Under the pieces are notes generated by a model. The model had not been told where the DNA came from. It saw nothing but the letters and a program-made list of their open reading frames with translations, and did no database searches. The translations under genes and the position numbers were made by a program. Below, one piece after another: positions 53,400-63,345 of a stretch of 64,000 nt of DNA (position 1 is its first letter; every line of letters starts with the position of its first letter). This DNA comes from Pararge aegeria (lineage: Eukaryota > Arthropoda > Insecta > Lepidoptera > Nymphalidae), in NCBI RefSeq assembly GCF_905163445.1, contig NC_053199.1, positions 16,075,501-16,139,500 of the forward strand. The letters are read 5' to 3'.

Positions 53400-53605
53400 T
53401 CCGAATAGCCTTGCTATGAGAATTTATCTTGAGGAAACCTGCAGGCTTGAGAGTGCTCCATGTGGTTCTCTAACGCTTACTAAGCCTACCAGTCCGCACT
53501 TGGCCAGCGTGGTGGACTACGGCCCTTAAACCCTTCTCATTCTTGTCGAGCCTGGGACCTCGCGATCTGCTGTTAAACATGCTAACCACTAAACCAACGA
53601 GGCAG
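53400..53605 (-). mobile_element. SINE S4 head joined to inverted S1 body, left arm
   Basis: Inverse of 55243-55445. The S4 tRNA-like head lies at about 53548-53605 and an S1 body at about 53400-53545. Confidence 0.6.
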
Positions 53606-53921
53606 TCAACCGAAAATAAACCAGAACATAATAGTACTAGTAAAAGCCCACTTATACGGTTATCAATTACCGAGTTAATACACCTAATGCAAGTATCCAA
53701 TCTCCAGATGTCTACAACGATGACGTAGTTACATCCTCGTTGCATGATATGCAAATGATTATATAGAATGGAATGGAAATTGTCACGTGAGAAAACTTCT
53801 TTACACTTTGGGTAAAGTATAAACACTAAAGAACCAATACTGAATAGCAATCTCATTCTAATGATTTAAAACGGTCCTATATTTTTCGCACGTTCGTTAG
53901 GCGCTGGATTACAAACAGTCG

Positions 53922-54926
53922 CGCCCTGGTCTAAGAAGAAACCCACAACAAACTTAGTCGGTTGTTTTTTTTGTTTATTCCAATACGTTGGCGAGGCCCT
54001 AAATTTCGAAGATAAAACAGTGATTTTTTGGGTTCAATGTACAAATACAAACTACGCTATTGGCTGGTTATGAGCAAAAAAACTAGTAAATACGTAGAAA
54101 TGATAGTCACGTTCGATAATATATGATGTCACAATTTACGTAGATTAGCAACGAGACGGAATCGAACCCGGAACTGTAGCTATTTTGCATAACGCGACAA
54201 ACAATCCGACTCTATATTAAAATGATACATTCACCTATCGTATAACTATGTCGAGAAAACTCGTGATTACAAAATAATAGGTTTCTCATATCTGGTCACT
54301 AAGCTTTGGATGTAATTTAAATTTTCTATATACATGTAATCATAAAATAGCGGTGATAGCCTTAGGTTGAGACTTCGGACTTTTAAAGGCAAATATTTCT
54401 TTATTCAAATAGGCACACAGATGGCACTTTTGATGCGTACATTACGTGTAAAATATGACATAGAAGTGAGTTTATGGCGATAACTAAATTTGTCAACTTA
54501 AAACTAAAGCTACAAGGTTCCAAACGCGCCCTGGTCTAAGAAGAAACCCACAACAAACTTAGTCGGTTGTTTTTTTTGTTATCACTATCGCACATTGTCA
54601 TTTAAAACTATTAAAGAAGCAACCCAATGAAAAATGGAAAATGGAATACTCTATCAAATTAGTGAATTCTCATCGGTTCTCCATATGTACAAAGTTTGAA
54701 TGAAATCAGACCGAGAAGAGGGTAAAAATTAAGCCCAGAGGAGTCGGTTTCAAACATACATGTGAAGCTAAATATCATAAAAAAGCGTGTAAAAAGGCCT
54801 GGCCTTATTCCCCAGACATCCCCCAGACACAACACGGTTTTAGGCAACACTGACTGTTCGCAACAAGAGAGGCAGGAATTGAGACAGGCATCTTGGACCA
54901 TAAAATCATCATTCATCAGATACCTA
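53922..54926. mobile_element. Palindrome spacer with two T3 tails, S1 head and repeat J
   Basis: Starts at the arm edge with a minus T3 tail piece (CGCCCTGGTCTAAGAAGAAA...CAACAAACTTAGTCGG, 53922-53970). At 54350-54385 there is an S1 head (AGCGGTGATAGCC), cut by a second minus T3 tail (54390-54625, the same CAACAAACTTAGTCGGTTG phrase). Repeat J follows at 54640-54790 (CTCATCGGTTCTCCATATG). The remaining ~135 bp to 54926 are unassigned. Confidence 0.6.
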
Positions 54927-55242
54927 CGACTGTTTGTAATCCAGCGCCTAACGAACGTGCGAAAAATATAGGACCGTTTTAAATCATTAGAATGAGATTG
55001 CTATTCAGTATTGGTTCTTTAGTGTTTATACTTTACCCAAAGTGTAAAGAAGTTTTCTCACGTGACAATTTCCATTCCATTCTATATAATCATTTGCATA
55101 TCATGCAACGAGGATGTAACTACGTCATCGTTGTAGACATCTGGAGATTGGATACTTGCATTAGGTGTATTAACTCGGTAATTGATAACCGTATAAGTGG
55201 GCTTTTACTAGTACTATTATGTTCTGGTTTATTTTCGGTTGA

Positions 55243-55445
55243 CTGCCTCGTTGGTTTAGTGGTTAGCATGTTTAACAGCAGATCGCGAGGTCCCAGGCTC
55301 GACAAGAATGAGAAGGGTTTAAGGGCCGTAGTCCACCACGCTGGCCAAGTGCGGACTGGTAGGCTTAGTAAGCGTTAGAGAACCACATGGAGCACTCTCA
55401 AGCCTGCAGGTTTCCTCAAGATAAATTCTCATAGCAAGGCTATTC
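55243..55445 (+). mobile_element. SINE S4 head joined to inverted S1 body, right arm
   Basis: TGCCTCGTTGGTTTAGTGG with a B-box-like GAGGTCCCAGGCTCGA, then AATGAGAAGGGTTTAAGGGC, GTAGTCCACCACGCTGGCC and GCAGGTTTCCTCAAG, the S1 body in inverse orientation. A nested or chimeric pair, copied in both arms. Confidence 0.6.
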
Positions 55446-56759
55446 GGAAAAAAAGTCCACCTAGTCGGGGGTGTAATTTTTCCTCTTTTTGGAACAAATT
55501 TATCCGGTGCGCAGTTGGCATTCCACCCAGAAAATTGGCCCTCCAAACTTTGAGCCACACCCATTGTCAATTTAGCTACGCAACTCGTTGAGCTATACAT
55601 AGGTACTCGAGGTTTGTAAAATACGCGTTACCACAAAGAATGATCGTCCGTTTCTAATTCACTCAAACAGTATGAGACTCATTAGCTTTTTTGAGGGCGA
55701 TGCACAAACAATCGAGAGCTTACATTATTTCTGACATTTCATAGTGTGTCATGTTTGTATGGTCCAAGTGATGAGCTAACAATGAGACACAAAAATTAGT
55801 ACTTACGCGTCGGCAGCTCTGATTTTGATGTTTCTGTATTCTTTTTCTTGTTTCTTTTTCTCACAAAACAGTATCGTGACTAACTCATAGAGCTGCATGA
55901 CACAGATCTATGCAGACCCTGCAAAGAGGCTGCGGAGATACCGTTGGATTGAATCTGTTCCTGCCCCGCGTTGATGCATAAACGCAGCATTCACTTGGGG
56001 AAGTGTATATTAAAGATAATAAATTTCTTCCAGCCATGCCGTGAGGTGACATCAGGTTACGCAGTTCTTAATCACCCCCCCCCCCCCTCTACCCGTCCCC
56101 CCTCTACCCACGGATGTCATCAAACTAACAGCGTCCTCTGTACTCCCATTCTTAGAGGCCTTTAGTCCATTAGTGGACTGTTATAGGCTTTTGATGTTGA
56201 AGACGAAATTTAGTTTTGATTTCTCGACTCTACATATTTGAGTAAACACAAAATTGACAAACGAAATACTATCGACGTTTATTGCTTGGACCCGTTCAAC
56301 TTGAAACGATGACTATACTTCAAACTTGCTCAATGTGAAATATGATTTGCACGGTTCCTACATATTTTGGGGCAATTACCCTCTTACCGGAGTCGGAGTT
56401 CTTGCACTACGTTAATGCATAAAACTGAATGTCTTCCACATTGTATAATAGATCGAGACCGTTAGCGTCAGGTCGTGAAAGGCGAATTTCTTGAAAAGAA
56501 TCTGTCTTCTTGACTTGATATCTCAACTAGCCCTTGACTAGCTAACTAGACTAGTTAGTAATTTTTTTTTCATTGCGATTGAATATTTCCTTAAAACCTA
56601 TTAATAGATCTACAGAATTAAGAATATACAGAAACCGTGTACAATATTAATAAAGGAGCATCAAAACCCACCCAGAGCGGGTTTAAATGACATCGTGCAT
56701 GGTACCATGCAGGTTCGCCTAATTTTCACGAAGTAGGTATAGCAATTTAAGCTTCATGT

Positions 56760-56865
56760 TCCTGGCTCTTAAGCGATAAGGCTGCCTATTGTACCTTTAC
56801 TCTGTTTCAATTGTGTTATTGCTTTCTGTATGGTGTACAATAAAGTGTATTTTGATTTTGACACA
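56760..56865 (+). mobile_element. LINE T1 3' end in the right arm
   Basis: CTTAAGCGATAAGGCTGCC through GTGTACAATAAAGTGTATTT and a TTGATTTTGA end; mirror of 51985-52085. Confidence 0.75.
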
Positions 56866-57045
56866 TATCAGAGATTTGTGTACATCAGCATAGAAAACAT
56901 GGCTTGTCAAACAACACACATCTTAAACCAGCTAGTTACAGGAGTTCTTTGAGGTTTAAAAAGAAAAACTTTAAAAAACATGAACGCCGCTGGAGTGTGG
57001 AAATCATGAGTTACATCTAAATATCGTATGGAATGCTTAAATGCA

Positions 57046-57263
57046 CAATACACACACCGCCATTTAGTCCCAAAGTAAGCGTAGGTTGTGTTATTGGTAC
57101 TAAGATAACTGATGAATATTTTTATGAATAATATACATAAATACTTATAATAAACACCCAGACACTGAAAAACATTCATGTTCATTTTCCAGTTGTGGGA
57201 ATCGAACCCACGGCCTGGGACTCAGAAAGCAGGGTCGCTTCCCACTGCGCCAATTGGCCGTCA
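57046..57263 (-). mobile_element. SINE S2 at the right edge of the palindrome
   Basis: Minus strand: TTTGACGGCCAATTGGCGCA, GTGGGTTCGATTCCCACAAC, GTGTTTATTATAAGTATTTA, TACTTTGGGACTAAATGGCG. It starts ~10 bp outside the right arm and is not present beside the left arm. 57267-57315 holds a second S2 scrap in plus orientation (TTTTTCAGTGTCTGGGTGTT). Confidence 0.8.
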
Positions 57264-57369
57264 AAATTACATGTTTTTCAGTGTCTGGGTGTTTATCTGT
57301 AATTTATAAGTATTTTTGTATATCTATACTTTTAATACCTAAAACTGTAACTGGAAGATTTAGATGAGA

Positions 57370-57600
57370 TGTTTTGAGCGGGGGATGCTTTATAATCGAT
57401 ACTGAGTCCAAAACAGATTTTTATTTAATTTTTGTCCGTCTGTCTGTCTGTCGGTCCGGGCATCACGTGAAAACTACTAAACGGATTTAAATAAAATTTG
57501 ATATAGTGGTAGCTGATATTCCGGGTTAACATATAGGCTACTTTTTATCCCGATAAACAATAAGCTCCTCCCGGGAATGTGATGAAATTTTTTAGCAATT
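57370..57600 (+). repeat. Dispersed repeat with GTCT tract
   Basis: GTCCGTCTGTCTGTCTGTCG, ACGTGAAAACTACTAAACGG and GGCTACTTTTTATCCCGATA. Related in style to 31743-31870. Non-coding. Confidence 0.45.
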
Positions 57601-57794
57601 TTACTTCATAGCTTCGTTAAATTTGAACCAATTTAAATAATCCTTTTTTTTATTTGAAAGTGTATACTATCAAGCATGTATTGTGAAATTTTAATGAATA
57701 TCTGGTAAATACTATCGTAGATAAAGGACATAAATCATCATAACAGCGAGTCGCAAGGCATCTGGGACAACGATGCCCCACGATGATGATCACG

Positions 57795-58313
57795 ACTTAC
57801 TTTGGGGCTAGATGATAGATGTGTGTATTGTCGTTGTGTATTTATTTATTACTAGCTTTTGCCCACGACTTCGTCTGCGTTTGTTTTTGTGTTTCGAAAG
57901 ACATGTGCCATTCGATTTAGGTGTAATTCTAAGCACTTTATGTATATAGGATAGCTAAGCCTTAAATGACGGGTTGGCTGCCGTCCGCTGAGGAGTTGTA
58001 TCCTCTATCTCCAAACACATTCATCAGATCTACACGAAATTTGGGCAAAATTAAACAGACATTATAACCTCTAAAGTACAAAAGTAATTATTTAAATCGG
58101 TTATCATTTGACGGCGTTATGGTGTAAAATCGTGAAACACTTTCGTCCCCTCTCCAAAAAGAACTGAGCTTAATTTCGGGATAAAAAGCATCCTATATTA
58201 ATTCTAATATCTTCAAAAACATGTGTACAATGTTTCATGATGATCGGTTTAGTAGTTTTGCGCGAAAGCGTAACAAACAAGCTTACATTCACATTTATAA
58301 TATAAGTAGGGAT
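57795..58313 (+). repeat. S2 SINE end followed by repeat B
   Basis: 57795-57850 is the last part of an S2 (CTTACTTTGGGGCTAGATGA, TGTGTATTGTCG, TTTATTTATT). 57851-58313 is family B from ACTAGCTTTTGCCC to AACAAACAAGCTTACATTCA and ATAAGTAGGGAT, colinear with 571-1001. Confidence 0.65.
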
Positions 58314-59283
58314 TATTATTTAGTTATATAATATTATTAAAATAGACACATGAGGCGTGGAAATTATTGGTGCTAATCTAACAAAAACAAATCGTAACTT
58401 TACAAAGTTTTCGGCCCGACAATACACTGTTGTCACTTTTCACAATGTTGCCCGTGGAAAAATACAGCACTATTTATCTTAAAATGGGATAGGCGACTGA
58501 GGCCTATTCGGGGGGACCTAGTTCAGTTCTAGATATTTTGGATTTAAGTGCGTTTTATTTAAATATCACTTGTTTCTTTTCGTTAAGTTCCCACTTAACC
58601 CGGTCTCTCTCCACGCAAATCGTCGTGGTTTTTTTTTCACAGCCGCGGAATGTTGCTAGCTCAATTTTTGTTCCTATTTTTCCATTTCATGGTACAGGCT
58701 TAGAACATTAGAAGTAAAATAATTTCTGTCAAATGGTATGAAGTGGCTAACCGTCCGTTCCAGAAACACTACTAAAGTGGAGTAGTTTCTGATGCTTCAA
58801 TATTAGTCGTGTACACGGTTTCTGTAAGTAATTAAATAATTGGATACTACATTCCCAAGTTCTAATAGGTATTGCCACAAAATATCCAATCGGCCTTTCA
58901 AATTTCAAGGAATTTAAACTGTTTATTTAATTCACAAATGTCATTGTCACCGGCCGTGGTTGTTATGAAATCGATGCTTTTCTTTATTTCGTAAGAAATT
59001 AGCGCTTAACTGCGATCTCTTCTGACGGTAAGTGACGATGCAATTTGAGATGGAAACCAGCTAACGTGAAAGAGGGATTAAAAAATTCCTAGCGTCGTGT
59101 AAAAAATTTGCATGGTATTTTAATTATATGATCTATTGCAATAGATGTTATACATCAAAAAGTCTAGGAACCTTATGTCTACCTTTTTCTCGTTCTACTT
59201 TCTATGACATAACATGATATAGGTAGACAAAATAATATCGTGGTGTGCATCTTAACCGTCTGCTATTTACTACGGTTCATCAA
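58314..59283. other. Mostly unassigned; S3 scrap
   Basis: No gene recognised. 59011-59062 (CTGCGATCTCTTCTGACGGT, GACGATGCAATTTGAGATGG) is an S3 end fragment on the minus strand. Confidence 0.35.
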
Positions 59284-59985
59284 CATCATCATATCAACCC
59301 ATTTCCGGGCCACTAAAGGGCACCGGTCTCCCCCCACAATGAGAAGGTGATAAAGCCGTATTCCACCACGCTGGTCCAGTGCGGATTGGTGGGTACTACA
59401 GTCATACGCTTCTTTTTAAAACCAAGGCGCGTTTGGAACCCTCGTATAGTTTTAAGTTTACGAATGAAGTTGTCATCATGGCACTACAATGTACAAATTC
59501 TTTATGAGGCATCAATAGTGCCCTCTATGGGCCTTCTTGAGTTTATAAATATTTGACTTTGACTTTGTTTCATATAAGTTTTAAGATCCTATACCTAAAG
59601 ATAAAAAGCTAAGAAGTTACTGATTTGGTGGATTGGAACTTTGCCAAAGACTGGCTACCCAACAGTTCAAAAGCTTACGGACAACTGAAGTCATGAGAGA
59701 TTAATTCATCATTATCATCATATAAGCCGAGAGGTTAAGGCCGTAGTCCACCACGCTGACCCAGTGGGGATTGGTGGACTCCACACTCTTTTGAGGAGAA
59801 CTCTCAGGCATGCAGGTTTCCTCACGATGTTTATCACTTACTTCACCGTTGAAGCAAGTAATATTTTAATTACATAAAACGCATATAACATAGGAAATTT
59901 AGAGATACTCCGCTAAAGGTGAGGGGTACCTGGGATTCGAACTCGGCCCCTTGAAAGTGAAGTCGAAGTCATACCCACTAATTAA
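59284..59985. mobile_element. S1 fragment, T3 LINE tail, second S1
   Basis: 59284-59404: minus S1 (CATATCAACCCATTTCCGGG, ACCACGCTGGTCCAGTGCGG). 59407-59575: plus T3 tail (AGGCGCGTTTGGAACCCTCG, TATGGGCCTTCTTGAG, TTTGACTTTGACTTTG). 59710-59985: minus S1, near full length (TTAAGGCCGTAGTCCACCAC, CATGCAGGTTTCCTCACGAT, GGGATTCGAACTCGG). Confidence 0.7.
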
Positions 59986-60555
59986 AGATCTATAAATATA
60001 TTTCAAAAAATATTTTATTAATGTGAGAATTATTCTTAAGAAAGAAACCTCTTTTTTAATATAAAGCAACGGTGTGATGCTTTACAGTGTCCCTATTTAT
60101 GTTTTAATAGAGTTGCTGCGTAATATAAAATACTGACTTTCGCATTTATATCAATAGTTATTTTGTTTGTTTGTATTAGCTACATTCAAACGTTCGGCCT
60201 TATAACCTTTTAATTTTATAACATCAAATCATTATCATAAATTGCGATTAGTGTATACAATTTACTATATTTACATTTATTTATATATATATATATCAGG
60301 AGTGTATTATCAAAAACAAATAACTCCAATCTAAATAGTTTTACTAAAAAAGCAAAAATCTTTTTACAAGAGCCCAATTCTATTCTTGAAGGGGCATTTT
60401 ACTATCTTTGTAATATTTTGAATTAGCGAATTTTAAAATTCCAATATCTCCGCAACGATCGGATTATTTTTTTATTTCGGTAAATAAATTTATTGGATTC
60501 TGATCAGACTTTGCTGATATTCTATATGTTATATTCTTACCATCCTAGATCGTGG

Positions 60556-60578
60556 CTTTGACCCTCGGTCAAAGGTTG
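60556..60578. promoter_or_regulatory. Everted nuclear-receptor-like site
   Basis: CTTTGACC-CTC-GGTCAAAG is a perfect 8-bp inverted repeat (60556-60574). It also overlaps a direct-repeat-1-like CGGTCA-A-AGGTTG (60566-60578). It lies about 120 bp upstream of the TATA box. Hormone receptors of the AGGTCA class bind such arrays; function here is inferred. Confidence 0.35.
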
Positions 60579-60690
60579 TCCGAAAACCGAAAAGAACTCA
60601 GTCCCTCCAATTAGAAGAGCTTCCTACAGAAGCACCTCCCTTGCTTGCACAACACTAGTTCATCCTTTCTCCGCCCCACCGCGGCCGGGC

Positions 60691-60698
60691 TGGTATAT
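60691..60698 (+). promoter_or_regulatory. TATA box of putative secreted-protein gene
   Basis: TGGTATATATCTC. With normal spacing, transcription would start near 60720-60725 (GACATCACAAG), leaving a leader of about 40 bases before the ATG at 60764. Confidence 0.5.
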
Positions 60699-60719
60699 AT
60701 CTCTGAGATGTACAGACTA

Positions 60720-60781
60720 GACATCACAAGTTCTAACGAACCATAGTGACCACTGTAAGCAGCATGAAGGCCTTCGTAGCG
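60720..60781 (+). CDS. First exon (partial gene), start of a probable secreted/cuticle-type protein
   Basis: After a short leader, ATG AAG GCC TTC GTA GCG encodes MKAFVA and is followed at once by GTAAGTCC, a consensus splice donor (60782-60787). A TATA-driven promoter, a leader of about 40 bases and a first coding exon of only a few codons of signal peptide ending in a phase-0 intron is the classic arrangement of insect cuticular-protein and many other secreted-protein genes. I did not find a matching second exon in 60.8-64.0 kb, so the intron probably extends past the window. The flanking 60.0-60.7 kb is free of recognised TEs, unlike the rest of the window. The product class is inference. 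Confidence 0.45.
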
Positions 60782-60787
60782 GTAAGT

Positions 60788-62711
60788 CCGCAAGTGAAGT
60801 GTTATTAACGAGCATCAAGTGAAGTGAAGTGACGTTCAGAAATCATAGTGCACGGATTTTTTTAAATACACCCGTTTGCCATAGTGTCAAGCCGCGTTCC
60901 ATTTGGATTGTTATGCACCAGATTTCCGAACGTTTCTTTTGATTTAGAATCTGTGAGATTTTCATAGAAATTTTCAAATAACAAAAAATCCTTTATCCGA
61001 ACCCTCTATGAAATTTTAATCAATTTAAAATATTTTAATTTTTAATTAATTTAACTGAAATTATTTTTTGACGGCCAATTTAAGTACGTCGAAGGTTCAG
61101 GTATCACCTTTGACGTCACAAAAATAAGTTGCGATTTTATGATCATTGAGAGCTTAGGGTCCAGATAAAGATTTGTATCGAATATGTTTTGTAGTTAATC
61201 GTAAAAGCTCAATCTTAAACTCAATTGGCTGTAATAAATAGTTACTATAAAAAATTGCACTGAAGACGTAATATACACCTTTCCTATTTTATGCATTAAT
61301 TAGTGCATGTTTTAAAAATATCTAAAGATGATCTTAGGCTCAAACAAGACGGTTAGCCTCAGTAATAGATCTTACTAACGCCATAAATAACTAAACTTTC
61401 TAATGTAATCCCGCCAAAAAAATATCGAAAATTATATCGGATTTAATTCCTGGGAAATCGATCTGCACCTGAAATCTATAATCATATCCAAAGATTAAAT
61501 TTAGTATAAAGAAAGAAAAGAAAAGTCGTCTTTACTGTCACACATTTTTGTAAAATGTTACAATTGTGTCAAAAAAAATGTGTGAACAAGGAGCTGGCTC
61601 AGTATAGCTGCATACTAAAAAGTGCGCAGCACTGGTTTTCAGTCAGCCCCCTTTTCTTGTTAGTTAGTTTTCTCGTTATTAGTCGCGATATCCTTTACTA
61701 CTCGTCCCTGTGGAAAAGGATGTCTATTACCTACAACTTTATTATTTCATCCAAATAATTTTTATAGTTTTTTACAGTTAAATCGCTTTAAAGACTGATA
61801 TAATTTTTCGAAACGGTAACTTATACTCTAAGAAATGTATTTTCCACGGGTAAATAAAAAGCGATCGAAAATACAATCTCTCGGTCATAAGTAACATTAA
61901 GCCTGATATTGTATCTTTACCGTAGGTATTTAAATCTATTTTATGCACACAATAAAAGCGATAACTGTCCTTCCTTAGAATCAGTTATAAGAATTAAAAT
62001 CGCGTGGCAATATCTTGATCTATATAAGGTTTGCTCACACACAATACGAAGCAATAAATATGTTATGATAGCTTTTTGCACGCCTTTGTCATTAGAATTT
62101 CCTACAGACAAAAGAATGAAGATTTCGTTTGATAAAACAAAGCTTGCGTGATTTCCAGCTATAATTTATCGTTGATTTGTGTATGCGAGAAAATACACAC
62201 ATGGGATATAAAATGATAAAGTTAATTTAACCGCCAATTAGTGCTTTTTTCCCATAGACAAATTTTACGTAAATCTAACTTTTAGAATCGTTATAACACC
62301 TAAAAGTGTCTTAGTGATCAAGGTACATAAATCACGCTTGTGCATACCGTTCACTAAGAATTTCAAATGCTCCCGCGTTCAAACTAACCTATAAAAGCCT
62401 AAAAAACTCTAAACTAGGAACACTAGATCTAAAAGTAGAGCTAATCTTTTACTCAGGACACCTTGTGAGTAAGTTAGCGTATTTTTTAGATCTATCAATT
62501 AAATTTAAGCTGACTGATTTTTTATGAAATCCATGTATCTTACTCGTAAAAAACATGACAAGTATCACAGACTTTCTCATCTATAAAAAATCTATATATC
62601 TCTACCAAATAAATTTTCATTTATACTAAAAAACATTCTTAATAATAATATGATTATTCAATTTCTAACGAATCGAGATAGGTTTCCCTTCCCTATTGCG
62701 TAATGTAGCGG
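60788..62711. other. Mostly non-repetitive, AT-rich; presumably intron
   Basis: None of the window's repeat families is seen here, in contrast to everything before 60 kb. Small frames (61555-61758, 61909-62151) have no recognisable domain. If the exon at 60720 is real this is probably its first intron. Confidence 0.35.
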
Positions 62712-62894
62712 TCAGAGGTCGTAGTCGAGTGGCCACCAACTGCCGTCACATATTGCTTCATTATGAGAAAAACTGTATTTTCCTTGCGTAATCCACTTGT
62801 ATCGAACATTGCCTACTACCTTTCCATTAAAGATGTACGCGATAGGTAAATAAGATTTAACTGCTTTACTCCTTTCAGGTAAACGCAATTCCAT
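62712..62894 (-). CDS. Small open frame, unknown
   Basis: 60 codons from an ATG that follows an in-frame TAA. Composition is protein-like for this AT-rich context (KVVGNVRYKWITQGKY, DGSWWPLDYDL at the end). No signal peptide, no family recognised and no splice acceptor just upstream. It could be a terminal exon remnant or chance. Confidence 0.2.
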   Translation of the reverse strand: MELRLPERSKAVKSYLPIAYIFNGKVVGNVRYKWITQGKYSFSHNEAICDGSWWPLDYDL

Positions 62895-63112
62895 TTAAGA
62901 CTTCATCATCTCTTAATAGATAAATAACAAAGCCTTATTTGTACAAAAATAACTTTTTTCAGAAATAGTACCAAAAACAAAACAATAAAACTGTAGATGC
63001 AAAAATGCAAAGCTAAGCTTAGCTAGTAAAACTTAATGGAAAGCTATAAAAGCTTCTGAACATTAAATAAACTAAACTTAATTGTAACAATGATGCAAGA
63101 ACACACCCACAC

Positions 63113-63345
63113 AGCCGATTGGCGCAGTGGGCAGTGACCCTGCTTTCTGAGTCAAAGCTCGTAGGTACGATTCTACCAATGGAAAATGTTTCTGTGATGA
63201 ACATGAATGTTTTTCACCCAGACGGGTGTTTATCTATATATATATAAAAATTATTTATGTATATTATTCATAAAAATATTCATCAGTCATCTTAGTTCCC
63301 ATAACAAAAGCTACTTTAATTTGGGGATAGGTGGGTACGTTATGA
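63113..63345 (+). mobile_element. SINE S2
   Basis: ACAGCCGATTGGCGCAGTGG, a decayed B box (GTAGGTACGATTCTACC), GTGATGAACATGAATGTTTT, GGGTGTTTATCTATATATAT, TTCATCAGTCATCTTAGTTC and AATTTGGGGATAGG. Confidence 0.75.

Larger units (their letters stand above)
51810..57035. repeat. Second giant palindrome, 2.1-kb arms, 1.0-kb spacer
   Basis: Left arm 51810-53921 is the reverse complement of right arm 54927-57035; the spacer is 53922-54926. Wherever I compared them the arms are the same: four translated frames (of 128, 93, 65/64 and 61 residues) are identical between arms apart from one proline in the homopolymer. The only indel seen is 16 G at about 52758-52773 versus 13 C at about 56076-56088, which accounts for the 3-bp length difference. 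The arms contain a T1 LINE tail, SINE pieces and unique sequence, and no transposon termini at the outer edges. Either a recent inverted segmental duplication, gene conversion between arms, or an assembly fold-back. Confidence 0.85.

Noticed and set aside
53248..53529. 93- and 128-codon frames present twice with identical sequence
   Set aside because: Duplicate appearance is due to the palindrome; they cross SINE sequence and have no recognisable domain.
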